The translations under genes and the position numbers were made by a program. The notes beneath the pieces were generated by a model. The model was not told the origin of the DNA, did no database searches, and saw only the letters and a program-made list of their open reading frames with translations. A stretch of DNA of 40,978 nucleotides. It comes from Bacteroidales bacterium UBA5287. GTDB taxonomy: Bacteria > Bacteroidota > Bacteroidia > Bacteroidales > Dysgonomonadaceae. The stretch is taken from NCBI GenBank assembly GCA_002411345.1, contig DHSL01000030.1:1-40978 (forward strand). Reading direction: 5' to 3'. This document shows positions 1 through 9,076 of the stretch, in pieces; position 1 is the first letter of the stretch; every line of letters starts with the position of its first letter.

Positions 1-40
1 AACGGTTATTTAGGACTAGTCAAAGTTCGAAATAATCTCT

Positions 41-940
41 TTACTTTGAATAATCAGCTTTAACAAAAGGACTGTCAATCAGATAATCATAACTCATTTT
101 TACACTTTCTAGTGGAGTATAATCATATCTTTCAACTTCAACTACCATATATTTCATACCTGCTGTTTCAGCATTTCTGAAAATCGCGTCAAAACCAACC
201 ATTCCACTTTGTCCAAGTTCTTTCTCGTCTTTTATATGAAGTATTTCAAATCTTCCGGGATATTTTTTGAAATACTCAACTGGACTTTTAGCACCTCTCA
301 TTGTCCAATAAACATCCATTTCAAAGAAAACTTTTTCAGGATCTGTATTGGCAATCATATAATCATACATAGTTTGTCCCTCAATTTCACTAAATTCAAA
401 ACTATGATTATGATACCCAAAACGAATTCCAGCTGCATTACATTTTTCACCTATCTGGTTAAAATAGTCGCAATAAGCCTTCAAATCAGCTAATGTTTTG
501 GGAGTAGGAATCCAAGCAACAGCAATATATTTCATACCAGCAGCTTTGTGAGCAGCAATTGCAGTATCCCACCATTTCCAAACTTCATCCCAATTGGTTT
601 CAGATATATTATCTGCAAGGGGCCTTCCTGTGTGAGATGATAAAACTTCCATTCCAGTAGCTTCAATTTCTTTTTTAAACTCTTCAGGAGTCAGACCGTA
701 AAATTTTCCATCTCCGTAACCTGCTGCCTCAATTCCTTTATAACCAATTTCTGAAACTTTTTGTATAGTGGATTTAAAATCTGCTTTTATATCATCACGA
801 ACTGAATATAATTGAATATAAACATTCTTTTTTACCTTGGCAGAATTACCTTCACTTGTTGCATTATTTTGGTTGCAACCTACCATCGTCATTACACCAA
901 AAACCAGTGCAATAAACATTAATAATGATTGTTTTTTCAT
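41..940 (-). CDS. Exported sugar phosphate isomerase/epimerase-like lipoprotein (xylose isomerase-like TIM barrel)
   Basis: 299 aa. The N-terminus is a lipoprotein signal with lipobox MVGC (Cys about residue 22), so the protein is probably anchored in the periplasm or outer membrane. The rest reads as an AP-endonuclease-2/xylose isomerase-like TIM barrel: early IQLYSVRDD, central YHNHSFEF, then EMDVYWT, LHIKDE and VVEVERYD. These carry the His, Glu and Asp residues that usually hold the divalent metal in this fold. The family isomerises, epimerises or dehydrates sugars and keto-sugars; the substrate cannot be read from sequence. It is the last gene of the trio with DUF1080 and Gfo/Idh/MocA genes, which suggests work on 3-keto-sugars. 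It lies just downstream of a hairpin terminator, so it may be expressed at a lower level. Family is well supported, function inferred. Confidence 0.85.
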   Translation of the reverse strand: MKKQSLLMFIALVFGVMTMVGCNQNNATSEGNSAKVKKNVYIQLYSVRDDIKADFKSTIQKVSEIGYKGIEAAGYGDGKFYGLTPEEFKKEIEATGMEVLSSHTGRPLADNISETNWDEVWKWWDTAIAAHKAAGMKYIAVAWIPTPKTLADLKAYCDYFNQIGEKCNAAGIRFGYHNHSFEFSEIEGQTMYDYMIANTDPEKVFFEMDVYWTMRGAKSPVEYFKKYPGRFEILHIKDEKELGQSGMVGFDAIFRNAETAGMKYMVVEVERYDYTPLESVKMSYDYLIDSPFVKADYSK

Positions 941-956
941 CTATTTAAGTACAAAA

Positions 957-987
957 AGAGGTATTACTCTAACCGAATAATACCTCT
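957..987 (-). terminator. Hairpin terminator between DUF1080 gene and isomerase-like gene
   Basis: A perfect 10-bp inverted repeat AGAGGTATTA / TAATACCTCT with an 11-nt loop lies between the DUF1080 stop and the isomerase start. On the minus strand it is followed at once by a run of T (plus-strand A at 953-957). This is the form of an intrinsic terminator acting on the minus strand, inside an apparent operon. Confidence 0.7.
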
Positions 988-998
988 AATTTATATAA

Positions 999-1775
999 TT
1001 AATCTAATACTTTAATTTTGATATTTCTGAACCATACATCATTTCCATGGTCTTGAAGTCCAATGTATCCTTCGTGTGCATCACCACCAGCATTTAAGAA
1101 ATTTGGCCAATCTTTAAATTTACTACCGCCAACCATGTTTTTCCAATCGTCAGTCCATAAATGATACTCAACAACATTTTCACCATTTTGGCTGTGAACA
1201 ACGGTTCCTTGATAAACTAAAATTCCTCCGGTATTCCATTCACCTGCAGGTTTTGAGTTCTGAGGAACAGCAGGAACTAAATCATATAATGAAGCTGATT
1301 GACGATTTCCATTTTTACCCAATTTTGCATCTGGGTGCTTAACGTTATCAAGAATCTGATACTCTGGAGAAGACTCATAGATGGGTTTACCTTCTACTTC
1401 CTGAGCTAAGTAAAACACACCACTGTTTCCTCCTTCTGATACTTTCCATTCAAAAGTAAGTTCAAAATCTTTAAATTTGCGATCAAAGATAATGTCACCA
1501 CCATCTTGTGCACCAGCTTCACCCATTCCGGAACCATTAATTTTGATAGCTCCGTCTTCAATTGTCCATGCTTTAGGAACATCTGTACGATTGTGTCCTC
1601 TCCAACCAGTAAAATCTTTTCCATTAAACATTTCAATCCATCCTGATAATGTATCTGCAACTACTTCAGTTGAATCGGTTGCACTTTCTCCTTTAGATTG
1701 TTTGTTAGAATTACAAGAAGCTAAAAATAAAGCACTCATTGTCAAAATTCCAATTACTAAAAAAACTTTTTTCAT
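999..1775 (-). CDS. DUF1080 lipoprotein (3-keto-disaccharide hydrolase family)
   Basis: 258 aa with a lipoprotein signal (lipobox LASC, Cys about residue 21). The mature part is a single DUF1080 domain from about residue 45 to the end: LFNGKDFTGW-like opening (here MFNGKDFTGWRGH), a central GGNSGVFYLAQ, SPEYQILDN, and closing HGNDVWFRNIKIK. The fold is a concanavalin-like jelly roll. Members of this family have been assigned as 3-keto-disaccharide hydrolases, which cleave a glycoside after its sugar C3 is oxidised. The neighbouring Gfo/Idh/MocA gene would supply that oxidation. The gene is flanked by hairpins on both sides. An alternative is a plain carbohydrate-binding role. Confidence 0.88.
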   Translation of the reverse strand: MKKVFLVIGILTMSALFLASCNSNKQSKGESATDSTEVVADTLSGWIEMFNGKDFTGWRGHNRTDVPKAWTIEDGAIKINGSGMGEAGAQDGGDIIFDRKFKDFELTFEWKVSEGGNSGVFYLAQEVEGKPIYESSPEYQILDNVKHPDAKLGKNGNRQSASLYDLVPAVPQNSKPAGEWNTGGILVYQGTVVHSQNGENVVEYHLWTDDWKNMVGGSKFKDWPNFLNAGGDAHEGYIGLQDHGNDVWFRNIKIKVLD

Positions 1776-1806
1776 ACTCTTTAAACTTATAATATATTAA
1801 CGAAAA

Positions 1807-1839
1807 AAGGAAGGGGAAGACATAATCTTCCCTTTCCTT
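1807..1839 (-). terminator. Hairpin terminator downstream of the Gfo/Idh/MocA gene
   Basis: A 14-bp stem (AAGGAAGGGGAAGA / TCTTCCCTTTCCTT, one G-T pair) with a 5-nt loop sits 13 nt past the oxidoreductase stop. On the minus strand the stem runs into T residues (plus-strand A at 1803-1808). It looks like a strong intrinsic terminator before the DUF1080 gene. Confidence 0.7.
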
Positions 1840-1851
1840 ATTAATTATTAA

Positions 1852-3321
1852 TTAAGGCATAGAAACTAATTTCCAACCTTCACGATAATTATGTTTGATC
1901 ATTTCTTGAGCAAATTCAATTGCATTAACAGGATCAGACCATGTCTTGTTAAATGTAGGATGTCCATCAGTGATTTTGAAACCATCAGCAATAATTGATT
2001 TAATTTTTGCGTCAGCTGGGATATTTGTAAATTGCATGTTAGGACCATCCCATTCCAATACCTGATTAAGACTTTGCAATCTTATAGCGGCAACACCTAA
2101 AACAACCATTTCGTTGAAAGGACCTGCTTCAGAGAAAGGAGAAGCTGGAGCAACACGATTAGCAGGAGTTTCTTTACAAGCGCGAACCCAATCCATTTCG
2201 TGAGATAAAGTTACTTCACGTTGTGTTTTTGGTGAATTTGGTTTTCTTCCGGAAACTAACCATGGATTAACACCATAGCATCCACAAATCAAAGTGTCTT
2301 TTGTACCGTGGAAAATAACACCACCACCTGAATCATTAAGATCTTTACCTTCAGGAACACCAGCTGGACGTGGAGGCAGTAAACCTCCATCATACCAAAC
2401 AACTTCTACTTCTGGCATAGCTACTTTTGGCATATTGTCACGTGCAGGGAACACATATTTAACAATCTGAGCTGAAGGAGCGCAGTCTGTCAATAACATT
2501 GTAGAACTTCCTTCAATTTTTGTTGGATAGCCAAGTTTCAGACCTTTGAAAACAGGATGAAGAATATGACAAGCCATATCACCAAGTGCACCTGTACCAA
2601 AATCCCACCAGCCACGCCAGTTCCAAGGATGATAAATATTATTAAATGGACGTTCGGGAGCCGGTCCTAAGAATAAATCCCAATTTAATGTGTTTGGAAT
2701 TGGATCTGCAGTAGTAGGACGACTTAAACCTTGAGGCCATATAGGTCTGTCAGTAAATGTTTCAACTTTTGTTACTTCACCAATCTGACCATCCCAAATC
2801 CAATCACATACTTGTCGTACTCCGGCACCAGATGAACCCTGGTTACCCATTTGAGTAGCAACATTATATTTTTTTGCCAGATTAGTCAATAAACGAGATT
2901 CGTAAATACTATGAGTTAAGGGTTTTTGAACATAAACATGTTTGCCCATAGTCATTGCATCAGCAGTGATCATTGCGTGTGTATGGTCAGCAGTAGCAAC
3001 TACAACTGCATCAATGGATTTACCCATCTCATCATACATTTTACGATAATCGTAATACTTTTTTGCTTTTGGAAAATGTTTGAAAACGTGATCACTGTAT
3101 TTCCAATCTACGTCGGCTAAACCTACAATGTTCTGGCTTTCTAAATTTTTCAAATTAGCAAAACCCATACCTCCAATACCTACACCTGCAATATTTAATT
3201 TATCACTGGGTGCAGTATGTCCCATACTTTTACCTAATACCGATGAAGGTACTACGGTCAAACCGGCTGCAGCTAAAGCGCCGGTTCCTAAAAATTGTCT
3301 TCTTGAAATTTTTGATGCCAT
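1852..3321 (-). CDS. Gfo/Idh/MocA family oxidoreductase with Tat signal
   Basis: 489 aa. The N-terminus carries a twin-arginine signal (SRRQFLGTG followed by an Ala/Leu/Val-rich stretch), so the protein is exported folded, with its nicotinamide cofactor bound. A Rossmann domain follows (GVGIGGMGF, then LADVDW), then DAVVVATADHTHA and the family lysine motif in VQKPLTHSI. The C-terminal half is the alpha/beta substrate domain, with DFGTGALGDMACHILHP typical of secreted members. The family oxidises or reduces sugars and cyclitols; a tightly held NAD(P) allows ping-pong chemistry outside the cytoplasm. It is first in the trio with the DUF1080 hydrolase and the TIM-barrel protein, which fits C3 oxidation of a glycoside. 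The specific substrate is unknown. Confidence 0.9.
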   Translation of the reverse strand: MASKISRRQFLGTGALAAAGLTVVPSSVLGKSMGHTAPSDKLNIAGVGIGGMGFANLKNLESQNIVGLADVDWKYSDHVFKHFPKAKKYYDYRKMYDEMGKSIDAVVVATADHTHAMITADAMTMGKHVYVQKPLTHSIYESRLLTNLAKKYNVATQMGNQGSSGAGVRQVCDWIWDGQIGEVTKVETFTDRPIWPQGLSRPTTADPIPNTLNWDLFLGPAPERPFNNIYHPWNWRGWWDFGTGALGDMACHILHPVFKGLKLGYPTKIEGSSTMLLTDCAPSAQIVKYVFPARDNMPKVAMPEVEVVWYDGGLLPPRPAGVPEGKDLNDSGGGVIFHGTKDTLICGCYGVNPWLVSGRKPNSPKTQREVTLSHEMDWVRACKETPANRVAPASPFSEAGPFNEMVVLGVAAIRLQSLNQVLEWDGPNMQFTNIPADAKIKSIIADGFKITDGHPTFNKTWSDPVNAIEFAQEMIKHNYREGWKLVSMP

Positions 3322-3457
3322 AAATATAAATTACTAAGATTAAAACTTATTAATAGTTTTCATTTGAGAATCTAGATTATTTTTTAGTATATTCTTTAAA
3401 CTGTTATTTCATCTTTTGATTAACTGTTTTCAAAATCGATTTAAATTCTATGAACTA

Positions 3458-3488
3458 CAAATGTATCTATTTTTTGTTTAAAAACAAT
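3458..3488 (-). promoter_or_regulatory. Candidate Bacteroidota promoter for the Gfo/Idh/MocA gene
   Basis: Read on the minus strand: ATTG (3488-3485), a 19-nt spacer, then TACATTTG (3465-3458), matching TAnnTTTG. It lies about 135 nt upstream of the oxidoreductase start, in the 274-bp gap that separates this trio from the GH92 operon. The rest of that gap is AT-rich, and I see no further structure in it. Confidence 0.45.
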
Positions 3489-3595
3489 AACAAATGTTCA
3501 TAAATAGTTCATTTTACATTTAATTCTATCTGTTAACAACCTTTTGAAAAACATTTTGATTCATGATTGTATCTACTGTATTAACTTAAAGTCGA

Positions 3596-4381
3596 TTATG
3601 ACTTTTTATTACTAGTCAAAAATGATTGATACTCATTCCACAGTCCATCAATACTGTATTCTTTGCCAAGGACATGTTTTATTGCTCCATCAAAACTCCA
3701 GGGAATTACCTCGAGGGTTGATTTATTGAATTTTCTTAAGAAATCAGCATCTTTTGTTGTAAGCCATTGGAGAAAAAAACCGGTGGTTTGATAACCGTCC
3801 ATCCAATTACCGCCGGGCTTACGATTTGTCATCGGAAAACCACCATTGTGAGCTCTTACGGCATCTGCCATTCCTTCAATAAATGCCCAAAATGTTTTGT
3901 TGGAACCGTAATTACCAACACCTTGAGGTTCTAACTGATAACCATGGGTAAGTTCGTGAAGTAATACACCACGAGTCTCAAACAATACTTTATCATCACC
4001 GCCGCCTTTTACAGATTTTTCTACCCATCTTGAACTATAAAAAATACTGATTTCGGGTACTCCTCCTCCTTTAGCGGAAATACCGTCAACATCTTCAATA
4101 GTATAGTTGATTTTCTGAATATTGGGAATGGAGTCAGCTGAACTCCAATATAGTGTTTGAACTACTTCAAGGATATTCTTCTGGATATATTCATCGGGAT
4201 TTGGTATAATTCGATTATAAACTTCCCAACCATTTGTTCCATCAGCTTTATTTACAAAATTGATTTGAGGATAGTTAAATTTTTTCCATGCTGATTTTTT
4301 GGTACCGGAAACGACATCACTTTTTGAACCACAAGATGTGAGTAATAAAGCAGTAATTGCAAATAAAATAATTTTCTTCAT
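3596..4381 (-). CDS. Basic secretory protein (BSP) family putative metallopeptidase, lipoprotein
   Basis: 261 aa with lipobox LTSC (Cys about residue 17). The centre carries the zinc signature HELTHGYQ, followed by FWAFIEGMADAVR, whose Glu/Asp could give the third metal ligand. This matches the plant-type 'basic secretory protein' family (PF04450), which is common in Bacteroidota and is regarded as a metallopeptidase. The C-terminus has a conserved Trp/Phe-rich part (TTGFFLQWL). It follows the upstream GH92 gene by 10 bp and is the third gene of that operon, so it is probably co-expressed with glycan release. It may open glycoproteins so the mannosidases can reach their glycans; that role is inference. 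Family call is firm. Confidence 0.85.
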   Translation of the reverse strand: MKKIILFAITALLLTSCGSKSDVVSGTKKSAWKKFNYPQINFVNKADGTNGWEVYNRIIPNPDEYIQKNILEVVQTLYWSSADSIPNIQKINYTIEDVDGISAKGGGVPEISIFYSSRWVEKSVKGGGDDKVLFETRGVLLHELTHGYQLEPQGVGNYGSNKTFWAFIEGMADAVRAHNGGFPMTNRKPGGNWMDGYQTTGFFLQWLTTKDADFLRKFNKSTLEVIPWSFDGAIKHVLGKEYSIDGLWNEYQSFLTSNKKS

Positions 4382-4391
4382 TTTTGAATGT

Positions 4392-6728
4392 TTAAAGTTT
4401 TGAAAAGGAATAAGGTTTCTCGTATGCTGACGATTTCTTGTTGGGTTTATTGCTCATCTCAAAAATAAGATCACCGCCATTAACAATATCAGCATGTGTA
4501 ATATATGTTTTATTGTATTGTTTTCCGTTTAGCTTCATTGATTTTATATATACATTCTTATCAGAAAGATTCATAGCGGTTACAGTAAATGTTTTACCGT
4601 TTTCTAATTGAATAACTGCTCGTTTAGCATTTGGAGAACCTATAACGTACTGATCACTTCCAGGACAAACAGGATAAAAGCCTAGTGAAGAAAAAATATA
4701 CCAGGCGGACATCTGACCGCAATCATCATTACCGGAAAGACCATCAATCTTGTTCTGATACATCTTATCCATGATTTCATGTAAACGACTTTCAGATTTC
4801 CATGGTTCATTAGTCCATTTATAAAGATAGGCTACATGGTGACTGGGCTCATTTCCATGTACATAATTGCCCATCAATCCTTCTTCGTTTATATCTTCTG
4901 TATTTTCAAAATATTTGGACGGTAATTCCATCGTAAACAATGAATCTAATCTACGTACAAACTGCTTTTCACCACCCATTTCTGTAATCAATCCTTTCAC
5001 ATCATGGGGAACAAAAAATGAATAATTCCAGGAATTACCTTCTATAAATCCTTGACCATGTGTATCTAAAAGATCAAAGTCTTTCTTAAATGAACCGTCT
5101 TCTAACTTTGGACGTGAAAAACCTAATGTGCGATCAAATACATTTTGATAATTCATTGCTCTACTGGCAAATTCTTTTTCTACAGAACCATTATTCAAAC
5201 GTTGGGCTAATTGCTGAATAGTCCAGTCATCATAACTATACTCAAGGGTTATTGAAGCTGATGAACCACTCCTTTCTAAAGGTACATAACCATATTTTTT
5301 ATATTCTCCAATCCCATCATAATAATCTACATTCGCACTATTCACGCATGCTTCAAGGGCTAAATTCTTATCAATATCAAGTCCTTTTGCAATTGCATCC
5401 GACACTACTGAAACAGAGTGATATCCAATCATACACCAGTTTTCGTTACCCATATGGGACCATACTGGCAGCGCATGGTGAACGCTTTGACAATAGTGAT
5501 TGAGCATTGAATTCACAAACTGGGTACTCCGAGATGGTTTGATGACATTCATCAATGGATGCTGTGCTCTAAATGTGTCCCAAACAGAAAAAACAGTGTA
5601 GTTTACCTGACCTGTTTCTGCTTGATGAATCGAATGGTCAATTCCACGGTATCTTCCATCAACATCTTGATATACTGATGGATTAATCAACGTGTGATAT
5701 AATGCGGTATAAAACACAAACTTAGTATCTTCTTCAGCTTCAAATTCAATACAACTTAATTCTTTCTCCCACTTATTTTGAGTTTCTTGCTTGATTTGAT
5801 CGAATGATTTACCTCCTGCCTCACTCTCTAAATTCTTCATAGCACCAAGACAATCAACAGGTGATAATGCTACTTTTATTTCGAGTGGACGACCGTCAGA
5901 AAAATCAAAATCGAAATATGCTGTAAGGTTCTTACCAAACATCTCTGGGAAATTCTTCGTCATGTCAAACTTCCTCCAAAATCCATTATAGGCTACTTTT
6001 TCTTTATTACGACAACCATAGTTTTTAATGGGTTTGGAGAATTTAACAGCAAAATGGATATAATTCATTCGAGACCAACCTTTGGTGATGCGATAACCGG
6101 TTAGGGTATACTCATCTTCTACTCTAAGATTGGCCATCAATACTTTGCCATCATAATTATAAATCCCATAATTCAAATCTAATATGATATGCCCGATATC
6201 TGTTCCTTTGGGAAAGGTATAACGATGAATGCCTACTCTTTCAGAAGCGGTCATCTCTGCAAGTATATCGTAATCTTCTAACTCTACGGAATAATAACCG
6301 GCTTCTGCAAGTTCTTTATCGTGACTAAAACGCGAACGATAACCACTTCCAGGATTTTCTTCGGTTCCCATATCAAGATTCAATTCACCGGTTGTAGGCA
6401 TAATCAAAATATCTCCCAAATCGGAGTGACCGGTTCCATTAAAATGGGTATGACTGAATCCTACTATAGTGGTGTCATCATATTGATAGCCTGCGCAATA
6501 TTTATAAGCATCTGCCTGATAAACACCTTTGATATTATGGGGAATCTCTTCTGTATCGGGACTTAATTGAACTAAACCAAATGGTGCACATGCCCCGGGA
6601 AATGTATGTCCCATACTATGGGTTCCAACCATCGGGTTGACATACTGAATAAACTTGGTCTGAGCTTGAACAATTGACATCGCTGATACTAATAAAAAAA
6701 ACAGTGTTGTATATAGATTTTTTCTCAT
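4392..6728 (-). CDS. GH92 family alpha-mannosidase-like glycoside hydrolase
   Basis: About 778 aa. The start at 6728 gives a clean signal peptide (MRKNLYTTLFF...IVQAQ); an in-frame ATG at 6743 would add five residues. The N-terminal beta-sandwich opens with YVNPMVGTHSMGHTFPGA and PFGLVQLSPDT, both GH92 hallmarks. The (alpha/alpha)6 domain carries MGNENWCMIGYH, with a Glu aligned to the proposed catalytic acid (codon 434 counted from 6743), and the acidic motif GNDDCGQMSAWY before GFYPVCPGS. GH92 enzymes are calcium-dependent, inverting exo-alpha-mannosidases acting on N-glycans or mannans. It follows a GH92 paralogue by a few bases and precedes a BSP-type peptidase. The exact linkage cut is not clear from sequence. 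Confidence 0.92.
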   Translation of the reverse strand: MRKNLYTTLFFLLVSAMSIVQAQTKFIQYVNPMVGTHSMGHTFPGACAPFGLVQLSPDTEEIPHNIKGVYQADAYKYCAGYQYDDTTIVGFSHTHFNGTGHSDLGDILIMPTTGELNLDMGTEENPGSGYRSRFSHDKELAEAGYYSVELEDYDILAEMTASERVGIHRYTFPKGTDIGHIILDLNYGIYNYDGKVLMANLRVEDEYTLTGYRITKGWSRMNYIHFAVKFSKPIKNYGCRNKEKVAYNGFWRKFDMTKNFPEMFGKNLTAYFDFDFSDGRPLEIKVALSPVDCLGAMKNLESEAGGKSFDQIKQETQNKWEKELSCIEFEAEEDTKFVFYTALYHTLINPSVYQDVDGRYRGIDHSIHQAETGQVNYTVFSVWDTFRAQHPLMNVIKPSRSTQFVNSMLNHYCQSVHHALPVWSHMGNENWCMIGYHSVSVVSDAIAKGLDIDKNLALEACVNSANVDYYDGIGEYKKYGYVPLERSGSSASITLEYSYDDWTIQQLAQRLNNGSVEKEFASRAMNYQNVFDRTLGFSRPKLEDGSFKKDFDLLDTHGQGFIEGNSWNYSFFVPHDVKGLITEMGGEKQFVRRLDSLFTMELPSKYFENTEDINEEGLMGNYVHGNEPSHHVAYLYKWTNEPWKSESRLHEIMDKMYQNKIDGLSGNDDCGQMSAWYIFSSLGFYPVCPGSDQYVIGSPNAKRAVIQLENGKTFTVTAMNLSDKNVYIKSMKLNGKQYNKTYITHADIVNGGDLIFEMSNKPNKKSSAYEKPYSFSKL

Positions 6729-6746
6729 GAATACAATAAACATATT

Positions 6747-8984
6747 TTATTTTGATACTTTACTTTCTGATGGTGGTGCATCTTCAGGAGCACTCCCCCA
6801 TTGAGTATTGGCCTTCTTTCCCATGGTTAATTCTAATATGCCGCCACGACGGATATCATCGTGACTGAACCATGGCTTATTCCAGACTTTCCCATTCAAC
6901 TTGGCGGATTGGATATACTTGTTTTCTTCACTGAAGTTCTTAGCAATCACTTTGAATGTTTTGCCATTACCAAGCTGCAATGTAATTTTATTAAAAAATG
7001 GTGAGCCAATATTATAGGTGGGACTTCCAGGGGTAACGGGATAAAATCCCATTTGAGAAAATACTACGAATGCCGACATCCCGCCTCCATCTTCGTCACC
7101 GGGAACGCCCATCAAATCATTCCTAAACCACTCATCTATTAATTTATGAATTCGTTTCTGGGTTTTCCAGGGCTGACCAGCATAATTATATAAATAGGGA
7201 ATATGAAGAGAGGGCTCATTTGCCATGGAAAATTGACCTACATTTCCAGTGTGATCGGGAAGCTTGGCATAAAAATCATACTTACTCCTACCTAGTGATT
7301 CACGGAAGGTCTGATCCAAATTATTTACAAATCCTTTGCATCCTCCCATCAAAGAAATTAAGTCCGCAACATTATGCTGAACATCCCAACGATAAACCCA
7401 ACCGTTGTTTTCTCCGTAATATTCACGAGCTCCCATTCCACCAGGAAAACTATAATCAAACGGTTCTATAAACTTTCCGTCTTTATCCTTTGGATGAAAA
7501 AAACCCGTTTCTTTATTATAGAGGTTCCTGTAGTTGAAAGATTTCTTTAAAAAATAATTGTAATCTTCTGTATATCCTAACTCTTTGGCTATTTGGGCAA
7601 GACACCATTCGTCATACGAAGTGCCTAAGGTTACTGCAACTGGTTGACGCTTTTCAAATCCATGAACTTCTGGAATGGTTTCTGATTCACCTTCTTTTAA
7701 TGCGGGTACATATCCTTTTTCGTGATAAAATGCATCTAACTCTCCCGATGGAGCGGACGACCAAGGGGCTAATGTTTTCGCCATTATGGCATTTTTGGTC
7801 GCAGGATATATTTTCTTGAGATTGATATTTTTTACGCCTTTTCTATATGCATCAATTACTGTGGCTATTCCATGATTGGAATTCATACGCCTACTGTCAC
7901 CGGTGATTTCAGGAAATGTTGGCCACCAAAAGTTGGACATCTGCTCAGACATGCGCAAAAAAGAATTGATAATTTCACTTTCCATCTCTGGCTCAATCAA
8001 TACTCTTAATGGGTGTGTGGCACGATAGGTATCCCAAATCCAATCATCAGTGTAAAATGGTATACCATTGTCTTCATGTATCTTACCATCAAAGGCACTG
8101 AAATATCTGCTGTCTTCCGAAATGCAGACGGGACGCTCAAATGTCCTGTATAATGAGGTGTAAAAAACTTCTTTATCGTCATTCGAACCTCCATCAATCT
8201 GAATCTTACCTAATGCTTTGTTCCAAATAGCTTTACCTTGTTCGGTTACTCTGCTTATATTAAAATCGGGAATTTCTCTATATAAATTCTTCTTTGCTTG
8301 GGCTGCGTCAATAAAAGAAATTCCATATCTAAGTTTAATCGTTTTTGTATTTGAGGAATATGTCAGGACAACATGCATATTATTGCCGTTAACATTATTA
8401 GTCTTAGTGTCATGTGGTAATAATTCCGGCTCAAGATATAAAAACACTTTTGTGTTATTATTCAACTGCTGATAACCTGACACGGCTTTTCCATCCCACT
8501 CTAACTTGCCTCTTCTTGAATTAAGTATCAAATAAACCGGGTCATTACGGTCAAATTGTAATTCATAAATTCCGGATTGATGGGACAAAGCGTAATTGAC
8601 ACTTATCTGCTGCTCGTCAAGGTAAACTGAATATTCATACGGCTTAATCTTTTCTTGATCATAACTGTAAGAAATAACTGGCCTGATATCGTTTTCGCTT
8701 CCTTGAAAGGGACTCAGATTGAAGGCGGAACTGCCACGGTGACTGGTAACAACTAACGGTAAACCATTTAGCATATCTGATGTATAATCTCCTCTTTCAG
8801 GATATACTCTTAACATACTATTAGGTAAGTGAACGGTTGGATAAGTAGGTACCAAAAGATGACTGATGTTACCCATATAAGGGTTCACATAGTCTACTGG
8901 TGCTTTTGCTGTTTTTTGTTGAGAAAAAAGCGCATTTGATGCGATCAACAGCATAGAAATCAGAAATAAACAGGTTCTCTTCAT
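6747..8984 (-). CDS. GH92 family glycoside hydrolase, divergent paralogue
   Basis: 745 aa with an Sec signal peptide (MKRTCLFLISMLLIASNALFSQ). It has GH92 architecture: an N-terminal beta-sandwich starting VDYVNPYMGN, a helical domain with DWIWDTYRATHPL and TLGTSYDEW, and the late acidic motif PGDEDGGGMSAF before GFYPVTPGSPTYNIGSP. The stretch corresponding to the neighbour's GNENWCMIGYH is TGDSRRMNSNHG, so Asp363 falls where the neighbour has Glu. It belongs to a different subgroup from the downstream paralogue and may cut another alpha-mannoside linkage or substrate. First gene of the GH92-GH92-BSP operon; the next gene starts within 20 bp. Family is firm, activity uncertain. Confidence 0.88.
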   Translation of the reverse strand: MKRTCLFLISMLLIASNALFSQQKTAKAPVDYVNPYMGNISHLLVPTYPTVHLPNSMLRVYPERGDYTSDMLNGLPLVVTSHRGSSAFNLSPFQGSENDIRPVISYSYDQEKIKPYEYSVYLDEQQISVNYALSHQSGIYELQFDRNDPVYLILNSRRGKLEWDGKAVSGYQQLNNNTKVFLYLEPELLPHDTKTNNVNGNNMHVVLTYSSNTKTIKLRYGISFIDAAQAKKNLYREIPDFNISRVTEQGKAIWNKALGKIQIDGGSNDDKEVFYTSLYRTFERPVCISEDSRYFSAFDGKIHEDNGIPFYTDDWIWDTYRATHPLRVLIEPEMESEIINSFLRMSEQMSNFWWPTFPEITGDSRRMNSNHGIATVIDAYRKGVKNINLKKIYPATKNAIMAKTLAPWSSAPSGELDAFYHEKGYVPALKEGESETIPEVHGFEKRQPVAVTLGTSYDEWCLAQIAKELGYTEDYNYFLKKSFNYRNLYNKETGFFHPKDKDGKFIEPFDYSFPGGMGAREYYGENNGWVYRWDVQHNVADLISLMGGCKGFVNNLDQTFRESLGRSKYDFYAKLPDHTGNVGQFSMANEPSLHIPYLYNYAGQPWKTQKRIHKLIDEWFRNDLMGVPGDEDGGGMSAFVVFSQMGFYPVTPGSPTYNIGSPFFNKITLQLGNGKTFKVIAKNFSEENKYIQSAKLNGKVWNKPWFSHDDIRRGGILELTMGKKANTQWGSAPEDAPPSESKVSK

Positions 8985-9007
8985 AAATTTAAAGCTCGAA
9001 TGAGTTA

Positions 9008-9015
9008 CAAATATA
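9008..9015 (-). promoter_or_regulatory. Possible -7 element for the GH92 operon
   Basis: TATATTTG on the minus strand matches TAnnTTTG, 24 nt upstream of the GH92 start codon. I see no good -33 element at the expected distance, so this is weak. Confidence 0.3.
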
Positions 9016-9076
9016 CAATATTATTTAAGATTCATTCCCTGTTTATAATAAAAAATGTATAAAATACACCTATATC

